This document shows, piece after piece, positions 17,104-27,139 of a stretch of DNA of 64,000 bases. Both the position numbers and the translations under genes were made by a program. This DNA is from Butyrivibrio sp. LC3010 (GTDB taxonomy: Bacteria > Bacillota > Clostridia > Lachnospirales > Lachnospiraceae). Under the pieces are notes generated by a model. It ran no database searches. It was not told the DNA's origin and saw only the letters and a program-made list of their open reading frames with translations. Each line of letters begins with the position of its first letter. Within the stretch, counting starts at the first letter, position 1. Where the stretch lies: NCBI RefSeq assembly GCF_000424385.1, contig NZ_AUJU01000005.1, positions 62,001 through 126,000 of the forward strand, given 5' to 3'.

Positions 17104-18927
17104 ATGAGTTTAACTGATCCAAAGGAGAAGAAGGCTGAGAAACTCAGTCTTTTTTCCAAAATAAATTATATTTTTGATAAAAAACAAAAGAGAATGCTGG
17201 TAATTTTAGGATTTATGATAATTATCGGCGGTTTATTTGAGACACTGGGTGTCGGAATCCTTGCTCCCGTGGCAGGGGTTATTCTTGATCCCGGTAAGGT
17301 GCGCGAAAAGATAGACAGCATAAAGATATTGAGGAGCCTGACGGATTCGATGGGGCTTGATACCGATGCAAAGCTGATCTGTGCTATGTTATCGCTGCTA
17401 ATTGTAATATATATAGTAAAAAATATTTATCTTATATTTTTGGTATATGTCCAGAACAGCTTTATCTCAAGAACCCGCAATGACATGATTTCCAGAGTTA
17501 TGAGAGAGTTTTTGAACAGACCCTATGAGGATTATCTTGGGGCGGATATACCTACGGTATTCCGTATTACAGATGGTGATATACCAAAAACATTTTCTTT
17601 GATGCTGGCTCTTTTGAATTTGTGTACAGAGCTGGTTGTCTCATCATTTTTAGGTATTTTCCTTATTTATACCAACTGGAAGATGGCGCTGCTTATGATA
17701 GTGGTGCTTGGAGGCATGACTGTTCTTATTACCAAGATTTTAAAGCCACTTATGAATGAAATCGGAAGAAAGAACCAGTCCATTGCTTCAAGGATTGCAA
17801 AGTGGAGAATTCAGGCTATCTATGGTCTTAAAGAAGTTAAAGTATTAAACCGTGAGGACTTTTTCATAAGAAATTATTATGAGTCAGGTAAAATCGGTGC
17901 AGAAACGGACATCAGATACACGGTTCTTAATAATTCGCCAAGGTCTTTGATAGAGACGGTTTTCATGGCTGCTGTGTTTGGATTTATGATTGCCTATGTG
18001 GCACGGGGCGGAGATACCAAGCTTCTGGTTACACACCTTACAGCCTTTGGTGTTGCAGCTGTAAGACTTATACCCAGTGCAAACCGTATAAATACTTATA
18101 TTACGGAGATTGCATATGAAGAGCCTTCGCTTAATTTCGTCTATGACAATCTCTCTGAGTCCATGAAGACAGACAAGAAGATGGCGGCTGAGAGGATGGC
18201 TATAGCTGGTCCTGCCTTAGAGCTACGTGACAAGATTGAACTCAAGGGAATTACATTTGCTTATCCTGATTCCGATAAGAATATTTTTACAGATGCCAAT
18301 ATGACAGTACCTAAGGGTAAATCAGTTGGTATCATGGGATCATCGGGAGCAGGAAAGTCAACCGTTGTAGATATTCTGCTTGGATTATTACACACTCAGA
18401 GTGGAGAAATTCTCTGTGATGGGGTAAATATTTTCAGCAATTATGAATCATGGCTTGCACAGATAGGATATATTCCGCAGAGCATCTATCTCATAGATGA
18501 GTCAATCAGAGACAATATTGCGTTCGGTATAGATGCAAATGAAATTGATGAAGACAGAATATGGCAGGTATGTGAGGAAGCTCAGCTCGCTGATTTCATA
18601 AGAACTCTGCCTGAAGGTCTTGATACTAAAATCGGTGACCGCGGTGTAAGACTCTCCGGCGGACAAAGACAGAGAATCGGAATTGCCAGAGCTCTTTACC
18701 ACAACCCTGAGATTCTTGTTTTTGATGAGGCAACAAGTGCTCTTGATAATGAGACAGAGGCAGCGGTTATGGAGGCGATAAACAGCTTTCATGGTAAGAA
18801 GACGATGGTGATCATCGCGCATAGGCTTAATACAATCGAGAAATGTGATCTTATATATGAAGTCAGTGACGAAAAGATCGTGGAGACTACACTTGATGGA
18901 AAAATCGTTTATCACAAGACTACGTAA
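17104..18927 (+). CDS. ABC exporter, fused permease-ATPase (PglK/MsbA-like flippase)
   Basis: A 607-residue half-transporter. The N-terminal part has about six membrane helices (roughly 35-330). The ATPase domain has the Walker A GSSGAGKST from residue 412, the signature LSGGQRQR at 517 and the Walker B LVFDEATSALD with Asp-Glu at 541-542. As I see no Wzx-type flippase in the window, this protein is the best candidate for flipping a lipid-linked oligosaccharide, as PglK does. The end of the gene overlaps the start of the Wzy-like gene by 32 bases, linking the two functionally. Confidence 0.9.
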   Translation: MSLTDPKEKKAEKLSLFSKINYIFDKKQKRMLVILGFMIIIGGLFETLGVGILAPVAGVILDPGKVREKIDSIKILRSLTDSMGLDTDAKLICAMLSLLIVIYIVKNIYLIFLVYVQNSFISRTRNDMISRVMREFLNRPYEDYLGADIPTVFRITDGDIPKTFSLMLALLNLCTELVVSSFLGIFLIYTNWKMALLMIVVLGGMTVLITKILKPLMNEIGRKNQSIASRIAKWRIQAIYGLKEVKVLNREDFFIRNYYESGKIGAETDIRYTVLNNSPRSLIETVFMAAVFGFMIAYVARGGDTKLLVTHLTAFGVAAVRLIPSANRINTYITEIAYEEPSLNFVYDNLSESMKTDKKMAAERMAIAGPALELRDKIELKGITFAYPDSDKNIFTDANMTVPKGKSVGIMGSSGAGKSTVVDILLGLLHTQSGEILCDGVNIFSNYESWLAQIGYIPQSIYLIDESIRDNIAFGIDANEIDEDRIWQVCEEAQLADFIRTLPEGLDTKIGDRGVRLSGGQRQRIGIARALYHNPEILVFDEATSALDNETEAAVMEAINSFHGKKTMVIIAHRLNTIEKCDLIYEVSDEKIVETTLDGKIVYHKTT

Positions 18928-20068
18928 TATATTTTTATATATTGCTCTTACCATAGAACTTTTGCTGATGATATATGAAAGAAGTGTATTTCCGCTTTCG
19001 AGTCCAAAGCCTGTTTTCAGGGTAAGCTTTATATTTACGGTACTGGCACTATTGCTGACGCACTATTCAGTTAAACAATGGATAGTGATAGTGATCACAG
19101 GGGTAATAAGTGTGATAGGCTACAGGGTTACCGGGAATAATGATCTTCTCAGATTTTCATTGTTTGTGATAGCCTGTAAGGATGCTGATCTAAAGAAAAT
19201 GTTAAAGTATATCTTTGCAGTAACTGTTGCCGGGGCTCTCATTATAGTGGCAGGATCAGTTTTTGGTATTGCAGGAGATGTAAAGCTTATTGGTGATTTT
19301 GGAAGAGGAGCGGATGAAGTCAGATATGCCTTTGGCTTCGGACATCCCAACACCCTTCAGAGCGTGATATTTTCTATCACTGTTTTGTTCATTTATCTGA
19401 TAAAAGATTTTGAGAAATTCAAAAGAAATGTTATAATGTTAGCCGCGCTTGTATTTAATGTGATCATATATTTTCTGACATATTCACGGACAGGTACAGC
19501 GCTTACGGTTTTTACTATCATGATCGCATTTTTGGTTTATGGGATAGAACCGCTGAAGAGGTCAAAGCTTCTGTATATCTCCGGGGTAGTGGTGATAGCA
19601 GGATGTGTCGGCTTTTCAGTTTGGGCAGCAGCCATAAGCAGATATGCAAGGAAGAAAAAGTATCCGTTTTACTATAAGCTGGACAGACTGCTTACAGGTA
19701 GGATACAGTCGTTGTATTATGATACAAAGCCGCATAAAGGCTCACTTCAGACCTGGAGCTTGTGGGGAGACGAGTTCAGTGGTAATGCCTTTTTTGATAT
19801 GGGGTGGGTCAGGCTTTTTTACTGGTATGGGATTATACCCGCGATATTGATTCTGATAGTGATCGTTTATCTGATATTCAAGTTGTATCAGAGGAGAGAT
19901 TATGGTGTTATGATCATGATAATCTCTGTAAGTTTATTTACTCTGGTTGAAGCAAGTTTTGTTTCTTCTTTTATAGGTAGGAATTATTTGCTTCCCATCG
20001 CCGGGGTTTATCTGTTGTCAGACAGATGGGAGGAGAACAGTGCAAGGAAAAGCAAAGTATCTAATTAA
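18896..20068 (+). CDS. Polysaccharide polymerase-like membrane protein (Wzy/O-antigen ligase type)
   Basis: A 390-residue protein of about ten hydrophobic segments. It has a large loop with GFGHPNTLQSVIF and LTYSRTGTALTVF, patterns seen in Wzy and O-antigen ligase-like proteins. It should join repeat units on the outer membrane face after flipping. I chose ATG 18896 (GGAG at 18882) over the earlier in-frame start at 18845, which would run further into the ABC gene. It overlaps the next gene by 29 bases. Confidence 0.78.
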   Translation: MEKSFITRLRNIFLYIALTIELLLMIYERSVFPLSSPKPVFRVSFIFTVLALLLTHYSVKQWIVIVITGVISVIGYRVTGNNDLLRFSLFVIACKDADLKKMLKYIFAVTVAGALIIVAGSVFGIAGDVKLIGDFGRGADEVRYAFGFGHPNTLQSVIFSITVLFIYLIKDFEKFKRNVIMLAALVFNVIIYFLTYSRTGTALTVFTIMIAFLVYGIEPLKRSKLLYISGVVVIAGCVGFSVWAAAISRYARKKKYPFYYKLDRLLTGRIQSLYYDTKPHKGSLQTWSLWGDEFSGNAFFDMGWVRLFYWYGIIPAILILIVIVYLIFKLYQRRDYGVMIMIISVSLFTLVEASFVSSFIGRNYLLPIAGVYLLSDRWEENSARKSKVSN

Positions 20069-21449
20069 CTACACATTATGGATAGTAGATATAATATCCA
20101 TAATCATTTCATTCGTGCTCGGTACATATTTCCGTTTCTGGAATTTCAGGGACATGCAGGATAAGTCAATGCACTTCTATATCTGCGTTATTATGATACT
20201 TATCTGTACGATCTACACTTTCGCAATTGATTCAAACAGAGGATTTCTAAAGCGAACCATATGGCAGGAGGGCGCAGCCATTGCAAAATTTGAGTTTGTG
20301 CTTATTCTGGGAACTATAGCTGTTGCTTATGTGCTTAAGCTGGCGGAGCAGTTCTCCCGTCTGGTTATGCTTTATTTTATAGTGATAAATGTCATTCTGA
20401 CATTTGTTTTTCATCAGTTGGTAAAACTGTTCCTGAAAAACTACTGGCAGAATGGAGATTCTGCGATAAAGCTTCTTGTGGTTTCCGAGAAAGAAATCAT
20501 GATGCCTACTATCAGACATCTTCAGCACAGACTTGAGTTCAATTATTCCATTGAAGGAGCTGTCTGCCTTGATGAGGATATGTCCGGTGAGGAGATCAGA
20601 GGCGTAAAGATAATCGCTAACAGAGATAATCTTATCGATACAGTGACATCATATCCTGTTGATGAGATATTTATATACACTCCCAACATCAGCCAGAAAG
20701 CATTGAATGATACAATTGCTGCTTTTGGAGATATGGGTGTAACTGTTCATTATTGCGTAGAACTTCCCAATATTGCAGGAAGTACTTCAGTTGGTAACCT
20801 TGCAACCTATTCTGTTATTTCATACATCCATGGAACCGAGAGATACAGAGCACTTATCTTAAAGAGAGTCATGGACATAGTTGGATCTTTGGTAGGACTT
20901 GCCATAACAGGAATTGTTACTCCTTTTGTGGCACTTGCCATTAAGCTTGATTCTCCGGGACCGGTATTCTTTTCACAGGTTCGTATCGGCAGAAACGGAA
21001 GACGTTTTAAGATTTATAAATTCCGAAGCATGAGGACCGATGCTGAGGAGGTTAAACAGAAGCTTGAGGATCAGAACGAGATGAACGGTCTGATGTTTAA
21101 GATGAAGGATGATCCGAGAATTACAAAGGTGGGAGCATTTATCAGAAAGACAAGTATCGATGAGCTTCCACAGTTCCTCAATATCTTTAAGGGTGATATG
21201 AGTCTTGTGGGTACAAGACCACCCACCGAGGATGAATTTGAAAAGTACAATCAGTACTACAGAAGAAGAATCAGCATGACTCCCGGTCTTACAGGGATGT
21301 GGCAGATCAGCGGCAGAAGTGATATAGAAGATTTCGATGATGTTGTAAAACTGGATCTTCAGTATATTGATAACTGGTCTTTAGGACTTGATATCAGTAT
21401 TCTTTTAAAGACTGTAGGCGTGGTACTTTTTGGAAGAGGTGCACGTTAA
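20040..21449 (+). CDS. Undecaprenyl-phosphate sugar phosphotransferase, large form (WbaP/WcaJ type)
   Basis: A 469-residue polyprenol-phosphate sugar transferase. It has four membrane helices (about 10-125), a CoA-binding-like middle domain (about 145-255) and the catalytic C-terminus with KFRSMRTDAEE, TSIDELPQFLNIFKGDMS (Asp374-Glu375), GTRPPT and TPGLTGMWQISGRSD. It transfers hexose-1-phosphate, often glucose or galactose, to undecaprenyl phosphate. This is the second initiating enzyme in the window. The GTG start at 20040 follows AGGAG (20031-20035). Confidence 0.93.
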   Translation: MQGKAKYLINYTLWIVDIISIIISFVLGTYFRFWNFRDMQDKSMHFYICVIMILICTIYTFAIDSNRGFLKRTIWQEGAAIAKFEFVLILGTIAVAYVLKLAEQFSRLVMLYFIVINVILTFVFHQLVKLFLKNYWQNGDSAIKLLVVSEKEIMMPTIRHLQHRLEFNYSIEGAVCLDEDMSGEEIRGVKIIANRDNLIDTVTSYPVDEIFIYTPNISQKALNDTIAAFGDMGVTVHYCVELPNIAGSTSVGNLATYSVISYIHGTERYRALILKRVMDIVGSLVGLAITGIVTPFVALAIKLDSPGPVFFSQVRIGRNGRRFKIYKFRSMRTDAEEVKQKLEDQNEMNGLMFKMKDDPRITKVGAFIRKTSIDELPQFLNIFKGDMSLVGTRPPTEDEFEKYNQYYRRRISMTPGLTGMWQISGRSDIEDFDDVVKLDLQYIDNWSLGLDISILLKTVGVVLFGRGAR

Positions 21450-21460
21450 GAGAGGAATAC

Positions 21461-22495
21461 ATGGCAAATAAAGAGGTTAGCGTTATTATTCCTGTTTATA
21501 ATATTCGGGAATATATTGGCGGTTGTATAGAGAGCGTTATAAACCAAACCTATAGAGATATGGAAATTATCCTGGTGGATGACGGAGCCAGCGACGGAAG
21601 CGGAGAAATCTGCGATGAGTACGCCGCAAAGGATGAGCGCATCAGGGTAATCCATAAGGAAAACGGTGGCCTGATATCTGCATGGAGTGAGGGCGTAAAG
21701 GCTGCCAATGGCAGATACGCCCTCTTTATTGATGGTGATGACTGGGTAGAAACCAATATGATAGAGGAGCTTTTGAAGTATGTGTCAAAAGAGCCCGGAA
21801 TCAGGGAAATCATCAGCAGTAATTATATAATTGAAAAGAAGAACGAAAAAAGAAAAGCTACTCAGGGTTTAGCGCCGGGAGTTTATGAAAACGAAGCACT
21901 TGACAGTGTACGTAAGAGACTTCTGGGTGAAGAGAACAGACCTGTAACAATGTCCAGGTGTATGAAGCTTATAAGTCGTGAGCTTATCCTTGATAATCTG
22001 CATTATCTGAATTTTAATCTTCGTATGGCGGAGGATGTGAATATTACCCTTCCGTGCCTGCTTGATGCAGACAGACTCACTGTAGTGGAGGACGGATATT
22101 TTTATCATTACAGGACGGTGGGAGAGTCCATGTCCCATGGCCACGACAAGAGACTTCTTGCTGACATTAAAATGATATACAAGACTTTTCTGGACATCAT
22201 GAAGGATAAGGGAGTTTCTAATGCAGTGGAGCAGATGGACAGAGAGTATGTAAGACTCCTGTTTCTGGTTATGAAGAGTGAGCTAAGGATCAATGCTCCG
22301 GATGTTACGGGTAGAGTAAAGGAAGTATTTGGAAAAGGAGAGGTGGCAGACATTATTAAGAACACGCCTGTTACCGTATCTGAAAAAGGAAATAAACTGA
22401 TATACTTATGTATGAGGCATCCGATCACGCCGGTAATACTTGGAGTTCGGATGATAATAAAGGGGTTCGACAGAGTGACGATGGGGGCACACTAA
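21461..22495 (+). CDS. Glycosyltransferase family 2
   Basis: A 344-residue GT-A enzyme with VSVIIPVYNIREYIGGC, the nucleotide-binding LVDDGASDGSGEICDE and the metal-binding FIDGDDWV. The C-terminal half contains MAEDVNITLP, the usual place for a catalytic acidic residue in capsule GT2 enzymes. It lies 11 bases after the WbaP-type gene, so it may add the second sugar. Its stop and the next start overlap (TAATG). Confidence 0.92.
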   Translation: MANKEVSVIIPVYNIREYIGGCIESVINQTYRDMEIILVDDGASDGSGEICDEYAAKDERIRVIHKENGGLISAWSEGVKAANGRYALFIDGDDWVETNMIEELLKYVSKEPGIREIISSNYIIEKKNEKRKATQGLAPGVYENEALDSVRKRLLGEENRPVTMSRCMKLISRELILDNLHYLNFNLRMAEDVNITLPCLLDADRLTVVEDGYFYHYRTVGESMSHGHDKRLLADIKMIYKTFLDIMKDKGVSNAVEQMDREYVRLLFLVMKSELRINAPDVTGRVKEVFGKGEVADIIKNTPVTVSEKGNKLIYLCMRHPITPVILGVRMIIKGFDRVTMGAH

Positions 22496-23535
22496 TGAAT
22501 AAAGCCATGGCAGAGCCGTTGGTCAGCGTTATAATTCCGGCTTATCAGGCACAGGACTATATTGAAAACTGTGTCAGATCAGTATGCTCTCAGAAAATAT
22601 CAGAAGATGTAATTAATGGCTTTACCAAAAGCGATAATATAATTGAAGTCATCATTGTTGATGATGGTTCTAAAGATTCTACAGGGAGAATCTGTGATGA
22701 GCTCTCTGCACAATTTTCGAATGTAAAGGTACTTCATGTAAAAAACGGCGGTGTATCAAAAGCCAGGAATCTTGGTATTGAGAATTCCTGCGGCAGATAT
22801 ATCGCTTTTGTTGACGCTGATGATCTGGTTGAAGAAAGCTATATTTCTGATCTTCTAAGGAGTGCTGCGCAAAATAATGCAGACATCGTCATCATGGACG
22901 GAAAGATTAAAACGGATGAACTGATTTCCGGATACAGATATATTGAAGATGGGATCCTTAGTGAGGATACACACGTATGGGGGAAGCTTTTCATAAGAAG
23001 TCTTCTGGAAGAAGATGGAAAAATCAGATTCCCTGACGGAATTACCATTGGTGAGGATATGCTTTTCCTGCTGGATATACTTATAAAAGCAGGTAGTAAA
23101 AAGTGCATCAGCATGATAACCGGAAGCGGATATAGGTATAACTTTAATGACAGCGGTGCTATGCTGACAGAGTTTAAGCCATCCTATTTTGACCAGATAA
23201 AATGCTGGGATATAGCTGATGAAAGATTAAATAAAATTGAGTATAAGCTCTCTGATAAAGCTCGTTTGAAATTTGCAGTCATTAGAATAATGGCAGCGCT
23301 GTTAGTGGTTTCTAAATTTGCTAAATCAAATAATATGAGAGAAAATATAGATAAAATATCCGCAGAAGTCATGAAGGATAAGGTTATAGGTAGTGCTTCT
23401 CAGGTTATTAGCAAAGCTCTGCGGATAAAAGGCTCCTATAACCGGCTTTCAGCCGGTTATAAGATAAAAGTTGCGATTTTTAGATTCAGTCCTGATTTAT
23501 ATATAAAATTATACGGACAATGGAAAAAGAGATGA
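22495..23535 (+). CDS. Glycosyltransferase family 2
   Basis: A 346-residue GT-A enzyme with PLVSVIIPAYQAQDYIENCV, VIIVDDGSKDSTGRICDE, a FVDADDLV metal site and TIGEDMLFLLD. The open frame runs back to 22408, but the ATG at 22495 overlaps the previous stop by one base and gives the normal family N-terminus. The 3' end is AT-rich and basic, and overlaps the DUF6056 gene by 16 bases. Confidence 0.91.
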   Translation: MNKAMAEPLVSVIIPAYQAQDYIENCVRSVCSQKISEDVINGFTKSDNIIEVIIVDDGSKDSTGRICDELSAQFSNVKVLHVKNGGVSKARNLGIENSCGRYIAFVDADDLVEESYISDLLRSAAQNNADIVIMDGKIKTDELISGYRYIEDGILSEDTHVWGKLFIRSLLEEDGKIRFPDGITIGEDMLFLLDILIKAGSKKCISMITGSGYRYNFNDSGAMLTEFKPSYFDQIKCWDIADERLNKIEYKLSDKARLKFAVIRIMAALLVVSKFAKSNNMRENIDKISAEVMKDKVIGSASQVISKALRIKGSYNRLSAGYKIKVAIFRFSPDLYIKLYGQWKKR

Positions 23536-24917
23536 TAAAGGAAGAAAACACAAGAAAAAAACTGTTCATCTTATCAGTAATAATGTGCTTTATTACCATT
23601 TTGATATATGAGATGCTGACTCCCAGACTTATGGATGACATGTCCTATGGTAGAGAAGTGGAGGAGGCAGGTAATTTTCTTAAACTTTTTGGGCAGGAAC
23701 ACAATCAGTATCTGACCTGGACCGGGAGATCTGTGGCCCATATAATGCTGAGAATCTGCATGTTCATAGACCTGCACACCTTTGGGGGAAGAGTCTTTTT
23801 TAATTTCCTTTCGGCAGCGGTCTTTACAGCACTTACTTTACTTATATATCTTAATGTGGACAGTAATGTACGATATAACATAAATAATTATCTTTTATCA
23901 GTATTGCTTATATGGATGACAGGCATATCCTTTGGAGAAACCGTGCTCTGGGAGACCGGTGCCTGCAACTACCTTTTTACCACAACGATCATAATGACAA
24001 TGATCACTCTCTACAGGAGAGCCTACAGAGACAGTATTTCCGGAAGGAAAAGTACCGGAAGTGACCTTTTGATCAGAAGTGTCGGCTTTTTCATCCTGGG
24101 TATCATAGCAGGCTGGTGTAATGAGAACACAAGTGGTGGACTGCTCCTGCTTATGCTGATAATTGTTTTGTACTATAAAAAGATTTTTCCCTGGACAATT
24201 ACCGCCATATCCGGAACCTTTGTCGGGCTGTTATTTATGGTGCTTGCCCCCGGGAATAAGATAAGAGTTCAGTATATGGAGGAGTCAAACACAGGTCTTT
24301 TGGCAATTGCGGCGAGATTCCTGAAAATAACTCTTACATTGAAGGAAGAATTCATGGTTCTTCTGATCGTACTTGCAGTTCTTTTTATATTGCTGATGGT
24401 GCAGGGAAGGAATTTTGAAGCATTAAAAGAGATGTGGCTTTTTGCTTTTATATTCTTTGCCACATCATACAGCCTGATTCTTACGGTTACGCCTCAGGTG
24501 AGAGCGTACTTTGGTGCCGGGATTTTTCTTATAGTAGCCATAGTCCAGGGATTTTCAAATGTAAATACCATGGATGAAAAGGGTGATGTTTCTGAGCTCA
24601 TGAAGACTCTTAAGCTTGGAAGTGTAGCAGCTTTGCTGATCTTTATGACCTTTACTTATATTGAGAATGCTGCAAATCTTGCGAGAATATATCGCGATGA
24701 GAATAAGCGCTTTGCATATCTTGAGGAGAAGGCCCAAGAAGGCGCGGTTGACGCAGAGATACCAATGCTTCACAGTCAGTTTGACAATAAGTATTCAGCA
24801 GCTTTTGAATCCGATGTGACAGAGGACTGGCAGAACTGGAATAATCAGATGATTGCAAGATATTATGGCTTCCAGACAGTATTGGGATTAGATCCTGATG
24901 CCTGGGAGGAGGAGTGA
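23520..24917 (+). CDS. DUF6056-type multi-pass membrane protein (GT-C-like)
   Basis: A 465-residue protein with about ten membrane helices. An early loop has MDDMSYGREVEE and LTWTGRSVAH, and a later one has GWCNENTSGG. This pattern, acidic residues in the first outer loop followed by W-x-GR, matches what I know of DUF6056 and resembles GT-C membrane glycosyltransferases that use lipid-phosphate sugars. The function is not proven for the family. It may decorate the polymer outside the membrane. A second in-frame ATG at 23532 is possible. Confidence 0.7.
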   Translation: MEKEMIKEENTRKKLFILSVIMCFITILIYEMLTPRLMDDMSYGREVEEAGNFLKLFGQEHNQYLTWTGRSVAHIMLRICMFIDLHTFGGRVFFNFLSAAVFTALTLLIYLNVDSNVRYNINNYLLSVLLIWMTGISFGETVLWETGACNYLFTTTIIMTMITLYRRAYRDSISGRKSTGSDLLIRSVGFFILGIIAGWCNENTSGGLLLLMLIIVLYYKKIFPWTITAISGTFVGLLFMVLAPGNKIRVQYMEESNTGLLAIAARFLKITLTLKEEFMVLLIVLAVLFILLMVQGRNFEALKEMWLFAFIFFATSYSLILTVTPQVRAYFGAGIFLIVAIVQGFSNVNTMDEKGDVSELMKTLKLGSVAALLIFMTFTYIENAANLARIYRDENKRFAYLEEKAQEGAVDAEIPMLHSQFDNKYSAAFESDVTEDWQNWNNQMIARYYGFQTVLGLDPDAWEEE

Positions 24918-24918
24918 T

Positions 24919-26130
24919 ATGGATAGGCAGCTTTTATTTTATATGCATGCAGGCAGCGGGAATCATGGCTGCGAAGCCATAGCAGATGCTACGCTGGAAG
25001 CTTTTGACAAGGTATGTGGGGGTGAAGAAAGCATACCTCCGATCATAATCTCAAACAGCAAAGAGCAGGACTTGAAATACGGTCTGGGTGACAGGGTTTC
25101 AAAGAACCAGTGCTCAATTGTGCAGGAGAGACTAATTTCAGAGGACCTTATACCTCATATTTATTATTATGTATATAGAAAACTCACAGGAGATGCGGTT
25201 TCATTTCTCAGGTACCAGTTTAAGGACGTTCTGAAAAAGGCAGGTTCCTATAAGCGACCCATTGCAGTTTCAATAGGCGGTGATAATTATTGTTATCCTG
25301 AGATGGTGAATGATTTAAAGCTTGCTCATGAAGCCTTTTTGGAAAAAGGCATGTCCTCGGTTCTTATGGGCTGCTCTGTTGAACCTGATACGGTTCCTGC
25401 GCTAAAGGATGATCTTATGAAATTTGATCTCATAACCGTAAGAGAGTCCATATCCTATGATGGAATGATTGCAGGAGGAATCCCAAAGGATAAGGTGAAA
25501 TTATGCCCGGATCCGGCATTTATGCTTCCTGTGAAAAATAAAAAGCTTCCTGAAGGCTTTGTCGAAGGTAAGACTATAGGATTAAATGTAAGTCCCATGG
25601 TTCAGGGAAAAGAGTCAAAGCCCGGAATTACCATGGAAAACTACAGGAATCTTATAAGACATATTCTGGAAGATAAGAGAGATTTATGCGTTGCTCTTAT
25701 TCCTCATGTAGTGTGGAAGAGTAATGATGACAGAGGGCCGCTTACTGAGCTCTATAATGAGTTTAAGGACACCGGAAGGGTTATACTTGTGGAGGATGCC
25801 TCAGCTGAGGAGCTTAAGGGAATAATCAGCGCCTGCAGGATTTTCATAGGTGCAAGAACGCACTCCACGATTGCAGCCTATTCAACCTGTGTGCCTACGC
25901 TTGTTCTTGGATATTCCGTAAAGTCGAGAGGAATTGCAAGAGACCTTTTCGGAACTGATGAAAACTATGTGGTGCCGGTACAAAAGCTTGCTACCGAGGA
26001 GGATCTGGTGAAGGCTTTTGACTATATACTTGAAAATGAAGATTCCATCAGGGACAGGTTAAATACGATAATGCCGGATTACATATCCCGTGCGGATTTA
26101 AACGTGAGATACATAAAGGAGCTTTTCTAA
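24919..26130 (+). CDS. Polysaccharide pyruvyl transferase family protein (CsaB-like)
   Basis: A 403-residue GT-B-like protein. It opens LLFYMHAGSGNHGCEAIAD, has SIGGDNYCYPEM near 124-136 and a C-terminal GARTHSTIAAYST, which together mark the polysaccharide pyruvyl transferase family (CsaB, WcaK, EpsO). Members add a ketal-linked pyruvate from phosphoenolpyruvate to a sugar, giving negative charge. The start is fixed by GGAGGAGG (24905-24912); an upstream ATG at 24898 is inside the previous gene. It abuts the GT11 gene, whose ATG follows its stop directly. Confidence 0.88.
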   Translation: MDRQLLFYMHAGSGNHGCEAIADATLEAFDKVCGGEESIPPIIISNSKEQDLKYGLGDRVSKNQCSIVQERLISEDLIPHIYYYVYRKLTGDAVSFLRYQFKDVLKKAGSYKRPIAVSIGGDNYCYPEMVNDLKLAHEAFLEKGMSSVLMGCSVEPDTVPALKDDLMKFDLITVRESISYDGMIAGGIPKDKVKLCPDPAFMLPVKNKKLPEGFVEGKTIGLNVSPMVQGKESKPGITMENYRNLIRHILEDKRDLCVALIPHVVWKSNDDRGPLTELYNEFKDTGRVILVEDASAEELKGIISACRIFIGARTHSTIAAYSTCVPTLVLGYSVKSRGIARDLFGTDENYVVPVQKLATEEDLVKAFDYILENEDSIRDRLNTIMPDYISRADLNVRYIKELF

Positions 26131-27045
26131 ATGCTTATAATACAGATTGCCGGCGGGCTCGGAAATCAGATGCAGCAGTACGCTATGTACAGAAAGCTGA
26201 AAAGAGCCGGAGCTGACAAAGATATAAAACTTGATACATCCTGGTTTGATTCAAAAAATCAAAGCGGAGTACTGGCTAAGAGACAGCTTGAGCTTTCCTA
26301 TTTTCAGAATCTTCCTCTGCCTGTCTGCACAGATGAGGAACGGGCATATTTTCAGGACAGAAGTGTATTCAGGAAGGCTGTTGAGAAGCTGATCCCTGCT
26401 GCAAGTAAAAGATTTACGGAAAGCTGTATGTATCATCCGGAGATATTTGAGCTCAAGGACAAATATATAGAAGGTTATTTTGCGTGTCAGAAATACTATG
26501 ACGACATCATGGATGAACTTAGGGAACTGTTTATTTTCCCTACACATCCGGATCAGGAGATCAATATAAAAAATATGGATCTTATGAATGAGATGGAAAA
26601 CGTTACCAGTGTAAGTGTCCATATAAGAAGGGGCGATTATCTCGATCCTGAAAATGCAGCGCTCTTTGGAAATATCGCTACTGAGAGATACTATGAGAGT
26701 GCCATGGATTACTTCAGAGCTCTTAACCCTGATACGCATTTTTATATTTTTACCAATGACCCTGAATATGCAAGGCAGAAGTATTCTGATCCCAAAAGGT
26801 ACACCATCGTGGATCATAACACAGGAAAGTACTCACTGCTTGATATTCAGTTAATGAGTCATTGCATGGGGAATATATGTGCCAATTCCACGTTCTCATT
26901 TTGGGGTGCAAGGTTAAATAAAAGGCCTGACAGGAAACTTGTCAGGACGCTTACAATGCGAAATAACCAGCCTGTCACACCGCAGCTTATGCATGAATAC
27001 TGGCCCTCATGGGTGCTCGTGGACAAAGATGGCAATGTAATGTAA
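26131..27045 (+). CDS. GT11 alpha-1,2-fucosyltransferase-like protein
   Basis: A 304-residue GT11 protein opening MLIIQIAGGLGNQMQQYAMY, with HIRRGDY at 164-170 and NSTFSFWGARLNK near the C-terminus. It should transfer a GDP-activated deoxyhexose. The two GT11 genes share only the family motifs, so they likely act on different acceptors. The ATG directly follows the previous stop, with AAGGAG about nine bases before it. Confidence 0.91.
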   Translation: MLIIQIAGGLGNQMQQYAMYRKLKRAGADKDIKLDTSWFDSKNQSGVLAKRQLELSYFQNLPLPVCTDEERAYFQDRSVFRKAVEKLIPAASKRFTESCMYHPEIFELKDKYIEGYFACQKYYDDIMDELRELFIFPTHPDQEINIKNMDLMNEMENVTSVSVHIRRGDYLDPENAALFGNIATERYYESAMDYFRALNPDTHFYIFTNDPEYARQKYSDPKRYTIVDHNTGKYSLLDIQLMSHCMGNICANSTFSFWGARLNKRPDRKLVRTLTMRNNQPVTPQLMHEYWPSWVLVDKDGNVM

Positions 27046-27139
27046 AATAGAACTTTAGTACAGATTTCAGTGAGACATGGAAGCCGACGTGACTTGCTCA
27101 TATGAAATTGGCGATTATGTATGAAGAAGGAAACGGCAG

